Below, one piece after another: positions 1 through 6,647 of a DNA stretch of 10,973 nt (the stretch's first letter is position 1; each line of letters starts with the position of its first letter). The stretch spans positions 1 through 10,973 of the forward strand of contig JAEYRQ010000507.1 of the NCBI GenBank assembly GCA_023435545.1. Direction: 5' to 3'. A program made the translations under genes and the position numbers. The notes under the pieces were generated by a model. That model was not told the origin of the DNA, did no database searches, and was given only the letters and a program-made list of their open reading frames with translations. Source of the DNA: Pseudomonadota bacterium (GTDB lineage: Bacteria; Pseudomonadota; Alphaproteobacteria; Rhizobiales; Tepidamorphaceae).

Positions 1-1251
1 ATGCTGGGGACAATCGCGATCGGCGGCGGCCGTCTGGTCGACGGTACCGGCGCCGAGCCCGTCGACAACGCGCTGGTGATCGTCCAGGACGGCCGCATAA
101 CCCATGCCGGCAAGGCGGATGGCGTCGCCATCCCCCGCGGGGCGAGGATGATCGAGGCCGATGGCGCGACCGTCATGCCCGGTCTGTTCGACGTGCACGT
201 GCACATCTCGCTCAGCGCCCCGTCGAGCCTGATCGCGGAGGTCACCGCCCGCTCGGTCGGCGAGGCGGCGTTCGAGGTGGCGAACAACCTCGCAAGCACG
301 GTGGCGGGCGGCGTCACCACGATCCGCACGGTCAGCGATCTCGCCCATCTCGACATCGACGCGATGAAGGCGGTGTCGAAGGGCAAGCTGCCGGGGCCGC
401 GCATCTATCCGTGCGGGCGCGGGCTGACCACCACCGGCGGACACGGCGACATCATGCCGTGCTGGCTCAGCCAGTCGCACGGCGACATCTCCGAGGTGGT
501 CGACGGCCCCGACGAAATCCGCAAGGGCATCCGCAGGCAGGCCAAGGCTGGTGCCAAGTGGATCAAGCTGTTCCAGACCGGCGGCGTCGTCGATCCGCAC
601 GGGCGGCTCGACGCCGAGGAGTTCCTGCCGGCCGAGTTCGAGGCGGCGGTGGAGGCGGCAAAGCTGCTCGGCCTGCCGGTCTGCGTGCACGCCCACAACA
701 AGCCGGCGATCCTGCGCTGCATCACGGCCGGCTGTCGCTCGATCGAGCACGGCATGCTGTTCGACGAGGAATGCGCGGAACTGGCGGCGAAGCACGGCAC
801 CTGGCTGGTGCCGACGCTCACCGTGATGGACCGCATCCTCGTGCACGGCGCCCAGGCGGGAATCCCCGACTTCATGATCGAGAACGTCAAGCAGCGCACC
901 GCCAAGCACCACGAGTACGTGAAATACGCCTACGATGTCGGCGCCAACATCGCCTGCGGTACCGATGCCGGCTCGCTGCTCACCCCGCACGGTTCCGGCG
1001 GACGCGAGATCGTGCAGTTCGTCAAGTGCGGGCTGACGCCGCTGCAGGCGATCGAGGTCGGAACGCGCAACACCGCGAAGCTGCTGAACGCCGACACCGG
1101 CGTCCTGGAGGCCGGCAGGCCGGGCGACGTGATCGTGGTGGAGGGCGACGTCCTGACCGACATCCGCCGCCTAGAGGTCCCCGGCAACATGCGCCAGGTC
1201 TTCGTCGCCGGCACCCGGGTGGCCGCGGAGGGCAGCCCCGCGGTGCATTGA
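1..1251 (+). CDS. Metal-dependent amidohydrolase (prolidase / imidazolonepropionase-like subgroup)
   Basis: A 416-residue cytosolic amidohydrolase with a small N-terminal beta domain, a TIM-barrel core and a returning C-terminal strand region ending in 'AGRPGDVIVVEGD' (371-383). Visible metal-site residues are H66 and H68 in DVHVH after 'VMPGLFD', K189 in 'WIKLF' (probably the carbamylated bridging lysine), H230/H232 in 'VHAH', H250 in 'SIEHG' and D322 in 'CGTDAG'. The 'TTGGHGD' motif (144-150) and the lysine ligand resemble the bacterial Zn-dependent Xaa-Arg/Xaa-Lys dipeptidase-like group. Such enzymes hydrolyse amide bonds of dipeptides, N-acyl amino acids or related compounds; the substrate here cannot be read from sequence. 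The ATG is the first base of the window, so an upstream start and ribosome binding site cannot be checked, but the N-terminus looks complete ('IGGGRLVDGTGAEPVDNA' is typical). It converges on the minus-strand operon and may be functionally separate from it. Confidence 0.88.
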   Translation: MLGTIAIGGGRLVDGTGAEPVDNALVIVQDGRITHAGKADGVAIPRGARMIEADGATVMPGLFDVHVHISLSAPSSLIAEVTARSVGEAAFEVANNLASTVAGGVTTIRTVSDLAHLDIDAMKAVSKGKLPGPRIYPCGRGLTTTGGHGDIMPCWLSQSHGDISEVVDGPDEIRKGIRRQAKAGAKWIKLFQTGGVVDPHGRLDAEEFLPAEFEAAVEAAKLLGLPVCVHAHNKPAILRCITAGCRSIEHGMLFDEECAELAAKHGTWLVPTLTVMDRILVHGAQAGIPDFMIENVKQRTAKHHEYVKYAYDVGANIACGTDAGSLLTPHGSGGREIVQFVKCGLTPLQAIEVGTRNTAKLLNADTGVLEAGRPGDVIVVEGDVLTDIRRLEVPGNMRQVFVAGTRVAAEGSPAVH

Positions 1252-1299
1252 GGGGCGGGAGATCGATCGGGAAGGCCTTGCCGGCACAGGTCCCCGCTG

Positions 1300-1317
1300 C
1301 CTGCGGCGGCCCGCAGG
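1300..1317. terminator. Possible bidirectional hairpin between convergent genes
   Basis: CCTGCGG and CCGCAGG form a perfect 7-bp GC-rich stem around a CGGC loop, in the 100-base gap between the convergent amidohydrolase and MBL-fold genes. It has no T-tract on either side, so it is not a canonical intrinsic terminator. The position is right for a terminator, but short GC stems occur by chance in DNA this GC-rich. No other feature is seen in 1252-1351. Confidence 0.3.
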
Positions 1318-1351
1318 GCCGGGACGTGCGGGAATTCAGCGCGGGCGGCCG

Positions 1352-2227
1352 CTACACCGTGAACGCCCAGCCCTCGGTGATCGCCGCGTAGCCGGCGCCC
1401 TCGCGGACGACGTGGGCGAAGCCGGGGAAGTGCAGGTGCATGCCGCCGACCAGCAGCCGGTCGGTCGCCACCATGTCGAGCACCCGGCGGCGGGAGGCGG
1501 CGGCGGCTTCCGGATCGCTGTCGAAGATCATCGTCGCGCTCGGACGGCGAAGCTGGATCTCCGGAACGTGGCAGGTGTCGCCCCAGATCAGCATGGACTC
1601 GTTCCCCGAAGCGATCAGATAGGCGGTGTGGCCCGGCGTGTGGCCGGGGATGGGCAGCGCGGTGACGCCCGGAAACACATCGCCCTCGGCATGCCTGCGC
1701 CGGTCGGCGTAGGGCTTGACCTGGAAGCGGCCCCACTCGAAGTAGCGCAGCTTCTGCCGATCGTTGGCTTTCGACATCGCCGCATCATCGTGCCAGTGCC
1801 TGACATCGGCCTCCGAAACCACCAGTTCGGCATTCTCGAAGTTGCGCGTGCCGTCGGCGGCCGTCAGCGCATTGGAATGGTCCGGGTGGACATGCGTCAG
1901 CAGCACGGTATCGACGTCGGCGAAGGTGACGCCCGTTGCCGCCATTGACTCGGGCAGCCTGCCCAGCGTCGGCCCCATCGAATCCGCCGAGCCGGTGTCG
2001 ACCAGCGCGACGCGGTCCTTGGTGCGGATCAGGAAGCAGTTGATCGAGATGCGCGGCGGCGAGGGCCGGAAGGCGGCGCCGAGCACGTCGTCGACCTCCG
2101 CGGGGTCGACATTTCGGAAGATTTCGTAGTTTCCGTCCATGTAGCCGTCGCAGAGCGCGGTAACGAGGAGGTCGCCGATGCGGCGGTGGTAGACACCGGG
2201 GATCTGGTCAGTCGGCAGGGCGGTCAT
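1352..2227 (-). CDS. MBL-fold metallo-hydrolase
   Basis: A 291-residue metallo-beta-lactamase-fold hydrolase without a signal peptide. The metal-binding motif is H112-V-H114-P-D116-H117, followed by 'PGHTPGH' (194-200), 'GDT' with D217, and 'GGMHLHFPG' (261-269) supplying the last histidine. The arrangement resembles lactonase/glyoxalase II-like hydrolases, which open lactones or cleave thioesters; the actual substrate is unknown. The ATG at 2227 is preceded by AGAGGA at a suitable distance and gives the usual family N-terminus. The reading frame stays open upstream to 2443, but that part overlaps the MmgE/PrpD gene antiparallel in codon phase and has no family similarity. It is the last gene of the minus-strand operon, 35 bases after MmgE/PrpD. 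In an acyl-CoA pathway it might act as a thioesterase or lactonase; that is inference only. Confidence 0.87.
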   Translation of the reverse strand: MTALPTDQIPGVYHRRIGDLLVTALCDGYMDGNYEIFRNVDPAEVDDVLGAAFRPSPPRISINCFLIRTKDRVALVDTGSADSMGPTLGRLPESMAATGVTFADVDTVLLTHVHPDHSNALTAADGTRNFENAELVVSEADVRHWHDDAAMSKANDRQKLRYFEWGRFQVKPYADRRRHAEGDVFPGVTALPIPGHTPGHTAYLIASGNESMLIWGDTCHVPEIQLRRPSATMIFDSDPEAAAASRRRVLDMVATDRLLVGGMHLHFPGFAHVVREGAGYAAITEGWAFTV

Positions 2228-2262
2228 CGGCTGGTCCTCTGCGGGTCTCGTTCTGCCGCCGG

Positions 2263-3645
2263 TCAGGCGGTGCGGCGGCGGGCTGTCGCGGTGGCCGGCA
2301 GGTCGAGATCGCGCAGGCTGGCGATCCGGCGCAGGCCCACGAGCTGGTCGAACAGGCGGCTGGCCTGCTCCGGCGCCAGGCGGCCGTCGACGCAATCCAT
2401 GAACTTGGCGCGGAGCCCGTCGCGGCCGAGCGGGTTCTGCCAACTTCCGCGGGCGAACTGCACGGGGGCGTGGGTCAGCACCTCGCCGGTGGAGAGCTCC
2501 ACCTCGACCGTGTCGGGGGGCGAATCCGGCATGCCGGCAATGCCGTCGTGGATGGCGGCGCAGGCGACCTTGCGCATCGCCTCGATCACCTCGGGGCGGC
2601 GGACGAAGTCGTCGCTCAGCTCAGAGATCCCGACGCGGCGGGCGACGAGCGCGCTCGCCATGGCGAACTCCATCGAGAACTTCGCCTCCAGTCCGGTCTT
2701 CGGTTCGTGATTGCGCAGCATCAGCAGTTCGGGAACGCCCGCCCCGACGCGGATCTCCCGCACGTCGGCGGGTTTCAGATCGTGCGCCTCGACGATGTCG
2801 AGCATCGCGTCAATCGCCCGGTGGGTGGAGTAGCAGAGCGGGTAGAGCTTGATGTTCAGACCGAGGTCTGCCATCCGCCAGTGCTGCCCCAGTCGGTAAT
2901 TGCGTTCCTCCAGGTCCGGCGTGCCGGAGGGGGAATGGGCGCGCAGGTAGCCGGTGCGATGCTCCAGAACGTCGGGCGAGGCGGTGAAGCCGCGCGCGGC
3001 GAGACGAGCGGCGATGATGCCCGACTGGCCGGCGCGGCCGGCGTGCAGCGGCTTGGTCATTGTGCCGAAGTTGGCGACGAGCCCGGAGCCTAGCGAGGCG
3101 CCTACCGCGATGGCGTTGGCCGCGCGGTCGGCGTCGAGGCCGTGCAGCACGGCGCAGGCGGATGCGGTGGCCACGGTGCCCTGCACGGCAGTCGGGTGGA
3201 ATCCGCGGTCATGTAGTTTGCCGGGCTCGAGCGCATCCATCAACGCCCAGAGTTCGTAGCCCGCCGCGTAGGCGGCCAGCGCCCGCTCGCCGGAGACGCC
3301 CAGCGCATGGCCCTCTGCCAGGATCGCCGGGGCGAGCACGGTGCTGGGATGCCCGTCGATGCCGACGTCGTCATAGTCCAGCGCGTGGCCGGCGACGCCG
3401 TTGACCAGCGCCGCGTCGGCTGGCGCCAGCATCTCGCCGGAGGGGATCAGCGGCGCGGTGTCAGGCCCTGAGGCCGGCGCGACCAGTTCCCGCACCAGCC
3501 GGGGCGCGTCCTCGCCTGAGCCTGCGATCATCACCGCGACGCAATCGGTGGTGCCGAAGGCGGCGGCGTCGAGGCAGACGTCGGGGACCGTTTTCGGGTC
3601 GAGCCCTGCGAGGAACTCGGCGGCCTGTCGTGTCAGCCCGGTCAT
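2263..3645 (-). CDS. MmgE/PrpD family protein (2-methylcitrate dehydratase / aconitate decarboxylase superfamily)
   Basis: A 460-residue protein of normal length for the MmgE/PrpD family, whose known members include 2-methylcitrate dehydratase (PrpD), cis-aconitate decarboxylase and iminodisuccinate epimerase. Family marks are 'NGVAGHALDYDD' (82-93) followed by HPS (99-101), 'MTKPLHAGRA' (196-205) with the conserved K198, 'KLYPLCYSTHRAID' (266-279) with H275, and 'AKFSMEFAMA' (321-330). These belong to the helical domain that holds the active site and to the C-terminal lid domain. The family's usual substrates are tri- and dicarboxylates without CoA, so its place in a CoA-thioester operon is not obvious. 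The ATG at 3645 was chosen because it starts the family N-terminus and has GGAG about nine bases upstream; the frame stays open to 4077, antiparallel to the dehydrogenase gene, but that part is not family-like. Subfamily and reaction cannot be assigned. Confidence 0.88.
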   Translation of the reverse strand: MTGLTRQAAEFLAGLDPKTVPDVCLDAAAFGTTDCVAVMIAGSGEDAPRLVRELVAPASGPDTAPLIPSGEMLAPADAALVNGVAGHALDYDDVGIDGHPSTVLAPAILAEGHALGVSGERALAAYAAGYELWALMDALEPGKLHDRGFHPTAVQGTVATASACAVLHGLDADRAANAIAVGASLGSGLVANFGTMTKPLHAGRAGQSGIIAARLAARGFTASPDVLEHRTGYLRAHSPSGTPDLEERNYRLGQHWRMADLGLNIKLYPLCYSTHRAIDAMLDIVEAHDLKPADVREIRVGAGVPELLMLRNHEPKTGLEAKFSMEFAMASALVARRVGISELSDDFVRRPEVIEAMRKVACAAIHDGIAGMPDSPPDTVEVELSTGEVLTHAPVQFARGSWQNPLGRDGLRAKFMDCVDGRLAPEQASRLFDQLVGLRRIASLRDLDLPATATARRRTA

Positions 3646-3668
3646 GGCATCCGGCTCCGGTTGTCGGG

Positions 3669-4868
3669 TCAGTACGAGCGCGGCATGCCGAGCACGTGCT
3701 GGCCCACATAGGCAAGGATCAGGTTCGTGGAGATGGGCGCGGTCTGGTAGAGCCGGACCTCGCGCCACTTGCGCTCGACGTCGTATTCGCGCGCGAAACC
3801 GAAGCCGCCATGGGTTTGCAGGCAGGCCTCGGCGGCGTTCCAGGTCGCCTCCGAGGCGAGCATCTTGGCGATGTTGGCCTCCTCGCCGCACGGCCGGCCG
3901 GCGTCGAACAGCGCGGCCGCCTTGCGGCACATCAGATCGGCTGCCTCGAGTTCGGCATAGGCGCGGGCGAGCGGGAACTGGACCCCCTGGTTGGCGCCGA
4001 TCGGCTTGCCAAAGACGACGCGCTCCTTCGCGTAGTCGACGCCCTTCTTCAGGAGCCAGCGGCCGTCGCCGATGCATTCGGTCGCGACCAGGATGCGCTC
4101 GGCGTTCATGCCGTCGAGGATGTAGCGGAAGCCCTTGCCCTCCTCGCCGATAAGGTTCTCGGCGGGGACCTCCAGGTTGTCGAAGAACACTTCGGTGGTG
4201 TTGTGGTTGATCAGCGCCTTGATCGGCTTGATCTCGACGCCGTTGCCGCGCGCCTCGCGAAGATCCACCAGGAACACCGACAGGCCGTCGGTGCGCTTCT
4301 CGACCTGATCGGCGGGCGTGGTACGGGCGAGCAGCAGCATCAGGTCGGAATAGAGCGCCCGCGAGGTCCAGACCTTCTGGCCGTTGACGATGTAGCGGTC
4401 GCCCTTGCGCACGGCGCGGGTCTTGAGCTGAGTGGTGTCGGAGCCGGTGGTCGGTTCGGTGACGCCGAAGGCCTGCAGGCGCAGTTCGCCCGAGGCGATG
4501 CCGGGCAAGTAGCGGCGCTTCTGCTCCTCGCTACCGTGCCTCAAGAGCGTGCCCATGATGTACATCTGGGCGTGCGCGGGGCTGGCGATGCAGCCGCTGG
4601 CGTTGATCTCCTCGAGGATCACTGCGGCGGCCCTGAGCGGCAGGCCGGAGCCGCCGTATTCCTCGGGAATGAGGGCGCCGAGGAAGCCGGAGGCGGTCAG
4701 CGCGTCGACGAAGGCGCTCGGATAGGCCTGGTCCTCGTCGAGCAGGCGCCAGTAGGCGGGCGGGAAGTCCGCTGCGATGCGGCGGACCGCCTCGCGCAAT
4801 TCCGGGAAGTCTTCGCCGAGCTCGATGTGGACGGCTTCGCCCGCCGCCGCGTGGTTGATCTGGTCCAT
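3669..4868 (-). CDS. Acyl-CoA dehydrogenase (catalytic Glu at the isovaleryl-CoA dehydrogenase position)
   Basis: A 399-residue FAD-dependent acyl-CoA dehydrogenase that would oxidise an acyl-CoA to the 2,3-enoyl-CoA and pass electrons to ETF, which is not encoded here. The N-terminal helical domain runs to about 130, the beta domain carries 'FGVTEPTTGSDT' (134-145) and 'KVWTSRALYSD' (165-175), and the C-terminal helical domain has 'THGGFGFAREYDVER' (352-366). In medium- and short-chain enzymes the base is the Glu of 'YEGTS' near the C-terminus; here the aligned stretch reads 'LYQTAPIST', with Gln at 375. E257 in 'GMNAERIL' aligns with the helix-G Glu that serves as base in isovaleryl-CoA and long-chain dehydrogenases, so the enzyme is probably active on that plan. 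The start at 4868 has AGGAAG just upstream. Fourth gene of the operon, 21 bases after the lyase. A branched or dicarboxylic acyl-CoA substrate is inferred from neighbours. Confidence 0.92.
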   Translation of the reverse strand: MDQINHAAAGEAVHIELGEDFPELREAVRRIAADFPPAYWRLLDEDQAYPSAFVDALTASGFLGALIPEEYGGSGLPLRAAAVILEEINASGCIASPAHAQMYIMGTLLRHGSEEQKRRYLPGIASGELRLQAFGVTEPTTGSDTTQLKTRAVRKGDRYIVNGQKVWTSRALYSDLMLLLARTTPADQVEKRTDGLSVFLVDLREARGNGVEIKPIKALINHNTTEVFFDNLEVPAENLIGEEGKGFRYILDGMNAERILVATECIGDGRWLLKKGVDYAKERVVFGKPIGANQGVQFPLARAYAELEAADLMCRKAAALFDAGRPCGEEANIAKMLASEATWNAAEACLQTHGGFGFAREYDVERKWREVRLYQTAPISTNLILAYVGQHVLGMPRSY

Positions 4869-4889
4869 TGTCTTCCTTCCGGGAAAGGT

Positions 4890-5819
4890 TCAGGCGGCGC
4901 GCGCTGCGGGCCTGTAGGTCTTGGGAAGGCCGGCGCGGGCCACCGCCCCGTAGAACCTCTCGCCCGGCAGCCAGGTCTCGACCGTGCGGCGCAACTTCAC
5001 CAGCGCCTCGATGTCAATGCCGGTATCGAAGCCGAGCGACTCGAGCAGGAAGGCGGTGTCCTCGCTGTCGATGTTGCCGGTGGCGCCGGGCGCGAAGGGG
5101 CAGCCGCCGAGCCCACCGAGCGAGGCGTCGAAGGCACGCACGCCGACCTCCAGCGCCGCCGTCACATTGGCGAGGCCGAGACCGCGGGTGTCGTGGAAAT
5201 GGCAGGCGACAGGCACGTCGCCAACCGCGGCGATCACGGCGCGCATCAGGCTGCGGACCTGGCCGGGATTGCCGTAGCCGACGGTGTCGGGAACGACGAT
5301 CTCGTCGGCGCCGAGTTCCACCAGCTTCGCGGCGATCTCCACCACGCGCTTCTCCGGCACCGCGCCGGAGATGGTGCAGCCGAATGCGGTGGCGATGCCC
5401 GATCCGACCTTCGCTCCCGGTGCCCGCTCGTTCCTCAGTGCGATGATCCGGCCGAAATCCTCGATCGACTCAGCCGTGGTGCGGCGCACATTGGCGAGGT
5501 TGTGCTCCTCGCTGGCCGAGAGCACGTAGTTGATCTTCCTGACGCCGATCTCGTAGGCGCGCTCGGCGCCCTTCAGGTTCGGCACCAGGGCGGAGGCCTC
5601 TAAGCCGCCGATCTTCAGCGCGCCGGCGGCGACCTCTGCGGCGTCGCCGAACTGCGGAACGACCTTCGCCGGGACGAATGAGGTGACCTCGATCTCCCGG
5701 ACGCCGGCAGCCGCCTCGCGGCGGCACCATTCGAGCTTCTGCTCCGGCGTGAGGATGGTCTTCACCATCTGCAAGCCATCGCGCAGGCCAACCTCGCGCA
5801 GATGCGCCTTCTCGGTCAT
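4890..5819 (-). CDS. Hydroxymethylglutaryl-CoA lyase
   Basis: A 309-residue TIM-barrel lyase of the HMGL-like family, predicted to split HMG-CoA into acetyl-CoA and acetoacetate, the last step of leucine breakdown. Residues matching the active site of human HMGCL are all present: R13-D14 in 'VGLRDGLQ', E44 in 'IEVTSF', H207 and H209 in 'CHFHDTRG', C240 in the loop motif 'GGLGGCPFAPGATGN' and N249. The 'SASEEHN' segment (101-107) is also typical. The usual 'GPRDGLQNE' reads 'GLRDGLQMV' here, so some shift in substrate range is possible, for example to another 3-hydroxy-3-methyl acyl-CoA or to citramalyl-like substrates. The cysteine-loop motif and length argue against isopropylmalate or homocitrate synthase. 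The ATG at 5819 lies 12 bases after the hydratase stop codon, with a strong Shine-Dalgarno overlapping that stop. Confidence 0.93.
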   Translation of the reverse strand: MTEKAHLREVGLRDGLQMVKTILTPEQKLEWCRREAAAGVREIEVTSFVPAKVVPQFGDAAEVAAGALKIGGLEASALVPNLKGAERAYEIGVRKINYVLSASEEHNLANVRRTTAESIEDFGRIIALRNERAPGAKVGSGIATAFGCTISGAVPEKRVVEIAAKLVELGADEIVVPDTVGYGNPGQVRSLMRAVIAAVGDVPVACHFHDTRGLGLANVTAALEVGVRAFDASLGGLGGCPFAPGATGNIDSEDTAFLLESLGFDTGIDIEALVKLRRTVETWLPGERFYGAVARAGLPKTYRPAARAA

Positions 5820-5827
5820 GTCACGGT

Positions 5828-5833
5828 CCTCCT
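5828..5833 (-). promoter_or_regulatory. Ribosome binding site of the HMG-CoA lyase gene, overlapping the upstream stop codon
   Basis: Minus-strand AGGAGG, a perfect Shine-Dalgarno, begins within the TAG stop codon (5832-5834) of the hydratase gene and lies eight bases before the lyase ATG. A ribosome finishing the hydratase would cover it, so the two genes are probably translationally coupled. Confidence 0.75.
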
Positions 5834-6626
5834 AGCGGCCCTTGAAGGCGGGCTTGCGCTTCTCGTTGAAGGCCAGCACGCCCTCGCGGCGGTCCTCGGT
5901 CGGGACCATGCGATTATAGGCCTCGATCTCGAAGGCGAGACCGTCCCAGATCGACATGTCGAGGCCGCGCTGGATCGACTGCTTGGCCTGGCGCACAGAG
6001 ATCGGCGCGTTGCCGGCGATGCGCTCGGCGGTGGCGAGGGCTGCGGGCAGGAGACCGGCGGATTCGCAGACACGATTGACCAGGCCCCAGGTCTCGGCCT
6101 CGGCGGCGGTGAAGGGCAGGCCGGTCAGGATGATCTCCTTGGCGCGGCGCGAACCGACCGCGCGGGCGAGGTTCTGGGTGCCGCCGGCGCCTGGCATGAT
6201 GCCGAGCGTCACCTCGGTCAGCGCGAAGCGGGCATTGGCCGAGGCGTAGACGAAGTCGCAGGCCGCCGCGATTTCGCAGCCGCCGCCATAGGCCGCGCCG
6301 TTCACCGCGCAGATGAGCGGCAGCGGGCAGCCAACGACGGCGCGCACCATGCGCTCGAAAATCGCGTGCTGGGCAGCCCACGTCTCGTCCGACATGCCCT
6401 TGCGTTCCTTCAGGTCGCCGCCGGCGCAGAACGCCTTCTCGCCGCGCCCGGTCAGGATCAGGCAGCGCAGGTCCTGTTGGTCGACGAGGAAGGTCTCGAA
6501 CAGCGCCATGAGGTCGAGCCCCATCTGCGTGTTCATCGCGTTGGACGCTTCAGGCCTGTCCAGCGTGATCACCATCACGTAAGGCGAGGGGCGATCCGTG
6601 GAGATCGTCTCAAAGCTGGTTTGCAA
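5832..6626 (-). CDS. Enoyl-CoA hydratase/isomerase family, methylglutaconyl-CoA hydratase-like
   Basis: A 264-residue crotonase-fold protein. Both catalytic glutamates of true hydratases are present: E118 in 'YGGGCE' and E138 in 'LTEVTLGIMPGAGGTQ'. The oxyanion-hole segments are 'CAGGDLKER' (67-75) and 'AAYGGG' (111-116). The 'DLKER..MS' segment after the CAGG motif, and the C-terminal 'PTEDRREGVLAFNEKRKPAFKG', closely resemble 3-methylglutaconyl-CoA hydratase (AUH/LiuC). With the HMG-CoA lyase immediately downstream, hydration of 3-methylglutaconyl-CoA to HMG-CoA is the favoured reaction; a general enoyl-CoA hydratase is the alternative. The start is a TTG at 6626: AGAGGAAG lies just upstream and residues 1-17 supply the normal first strand ('FETISTDRPSPYVMVITLDRPE'), which would be lost from the first ATG (residue 18). 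Second gene of the operon, 21 bases after the CoA transferase. Confidence 0.92.
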   Translation of the reverse strand: MQTSFETISTDRPSPYVMVITLDRPEASNAMNTQMGLDLMALFETFLVDQQDLRCLILTGRGEKAFCAGGDLKERKGMSDETWAAQHAIFERMVRAVVGCPLPLICAVNGAAYGGGCEIAAACDFVYASANARFALTEVTLGIMPGAGGTQNLARAVGSRRAKEIILTGLPFTAAEAETWGLVNRVCESAGLLPAALATAERIAGNAPISVRQAKQSIQRGLDMSIWDGLAFEIEAYNRMVPTEDRREGVLAFNEKRKPAFKGR

Positions 6627-6630
6627 GGCG

Positions 6631-6638
6631 CTTCCTCT
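6631..6638 (-). promoter_or_regulatory. Ribosome binding site supporting a TTG start for the hydratase gene
   Basis: Minus-strand AGAGGAAG with its GAGG core seven bases before the TTG at 6626. No ATG or GTG in frame has comparable spacing, so this site decides the start. Confidence 0.65.
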
Positions 6639-6647
6639 TGGTCTTGT

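Noticed and set aside
411..1391. Open frame of 326 codons on the plus strand, overlapping the amidohydrolase
   Set aside because: The translation is dominated by Arg, Gly and Ala, the usual shifted-frame product of GC-rich coding DNA.
2228..2443. N-terminal extension of the MBL-fold frame
   Set aside because: It overlaps the end of the MmgE/PrpD gene and is Arg/Pro-rich; the ATG at 2227 has a ribosome binding site and starts the family sequence.
3646..4077. N-terminal extension of the MmgE/PrpD frame
   Set aside because: The extension is Arg-rich, overlaps the dehydrogenase gene and has no family similarity; the ATG at 3645 gives the normal N-terminus.
3630..5603. Open frame of 657 codons on the plus strand
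   Set aside because: It is antisense to the acyl-CoA dehydrogenase and HMG-CoA lyase genes, both of which have full motifs. Its translation is Gly/Ala/Asp/Val/Leu-rich without family motifs, as expected opposite GC-rich codons.
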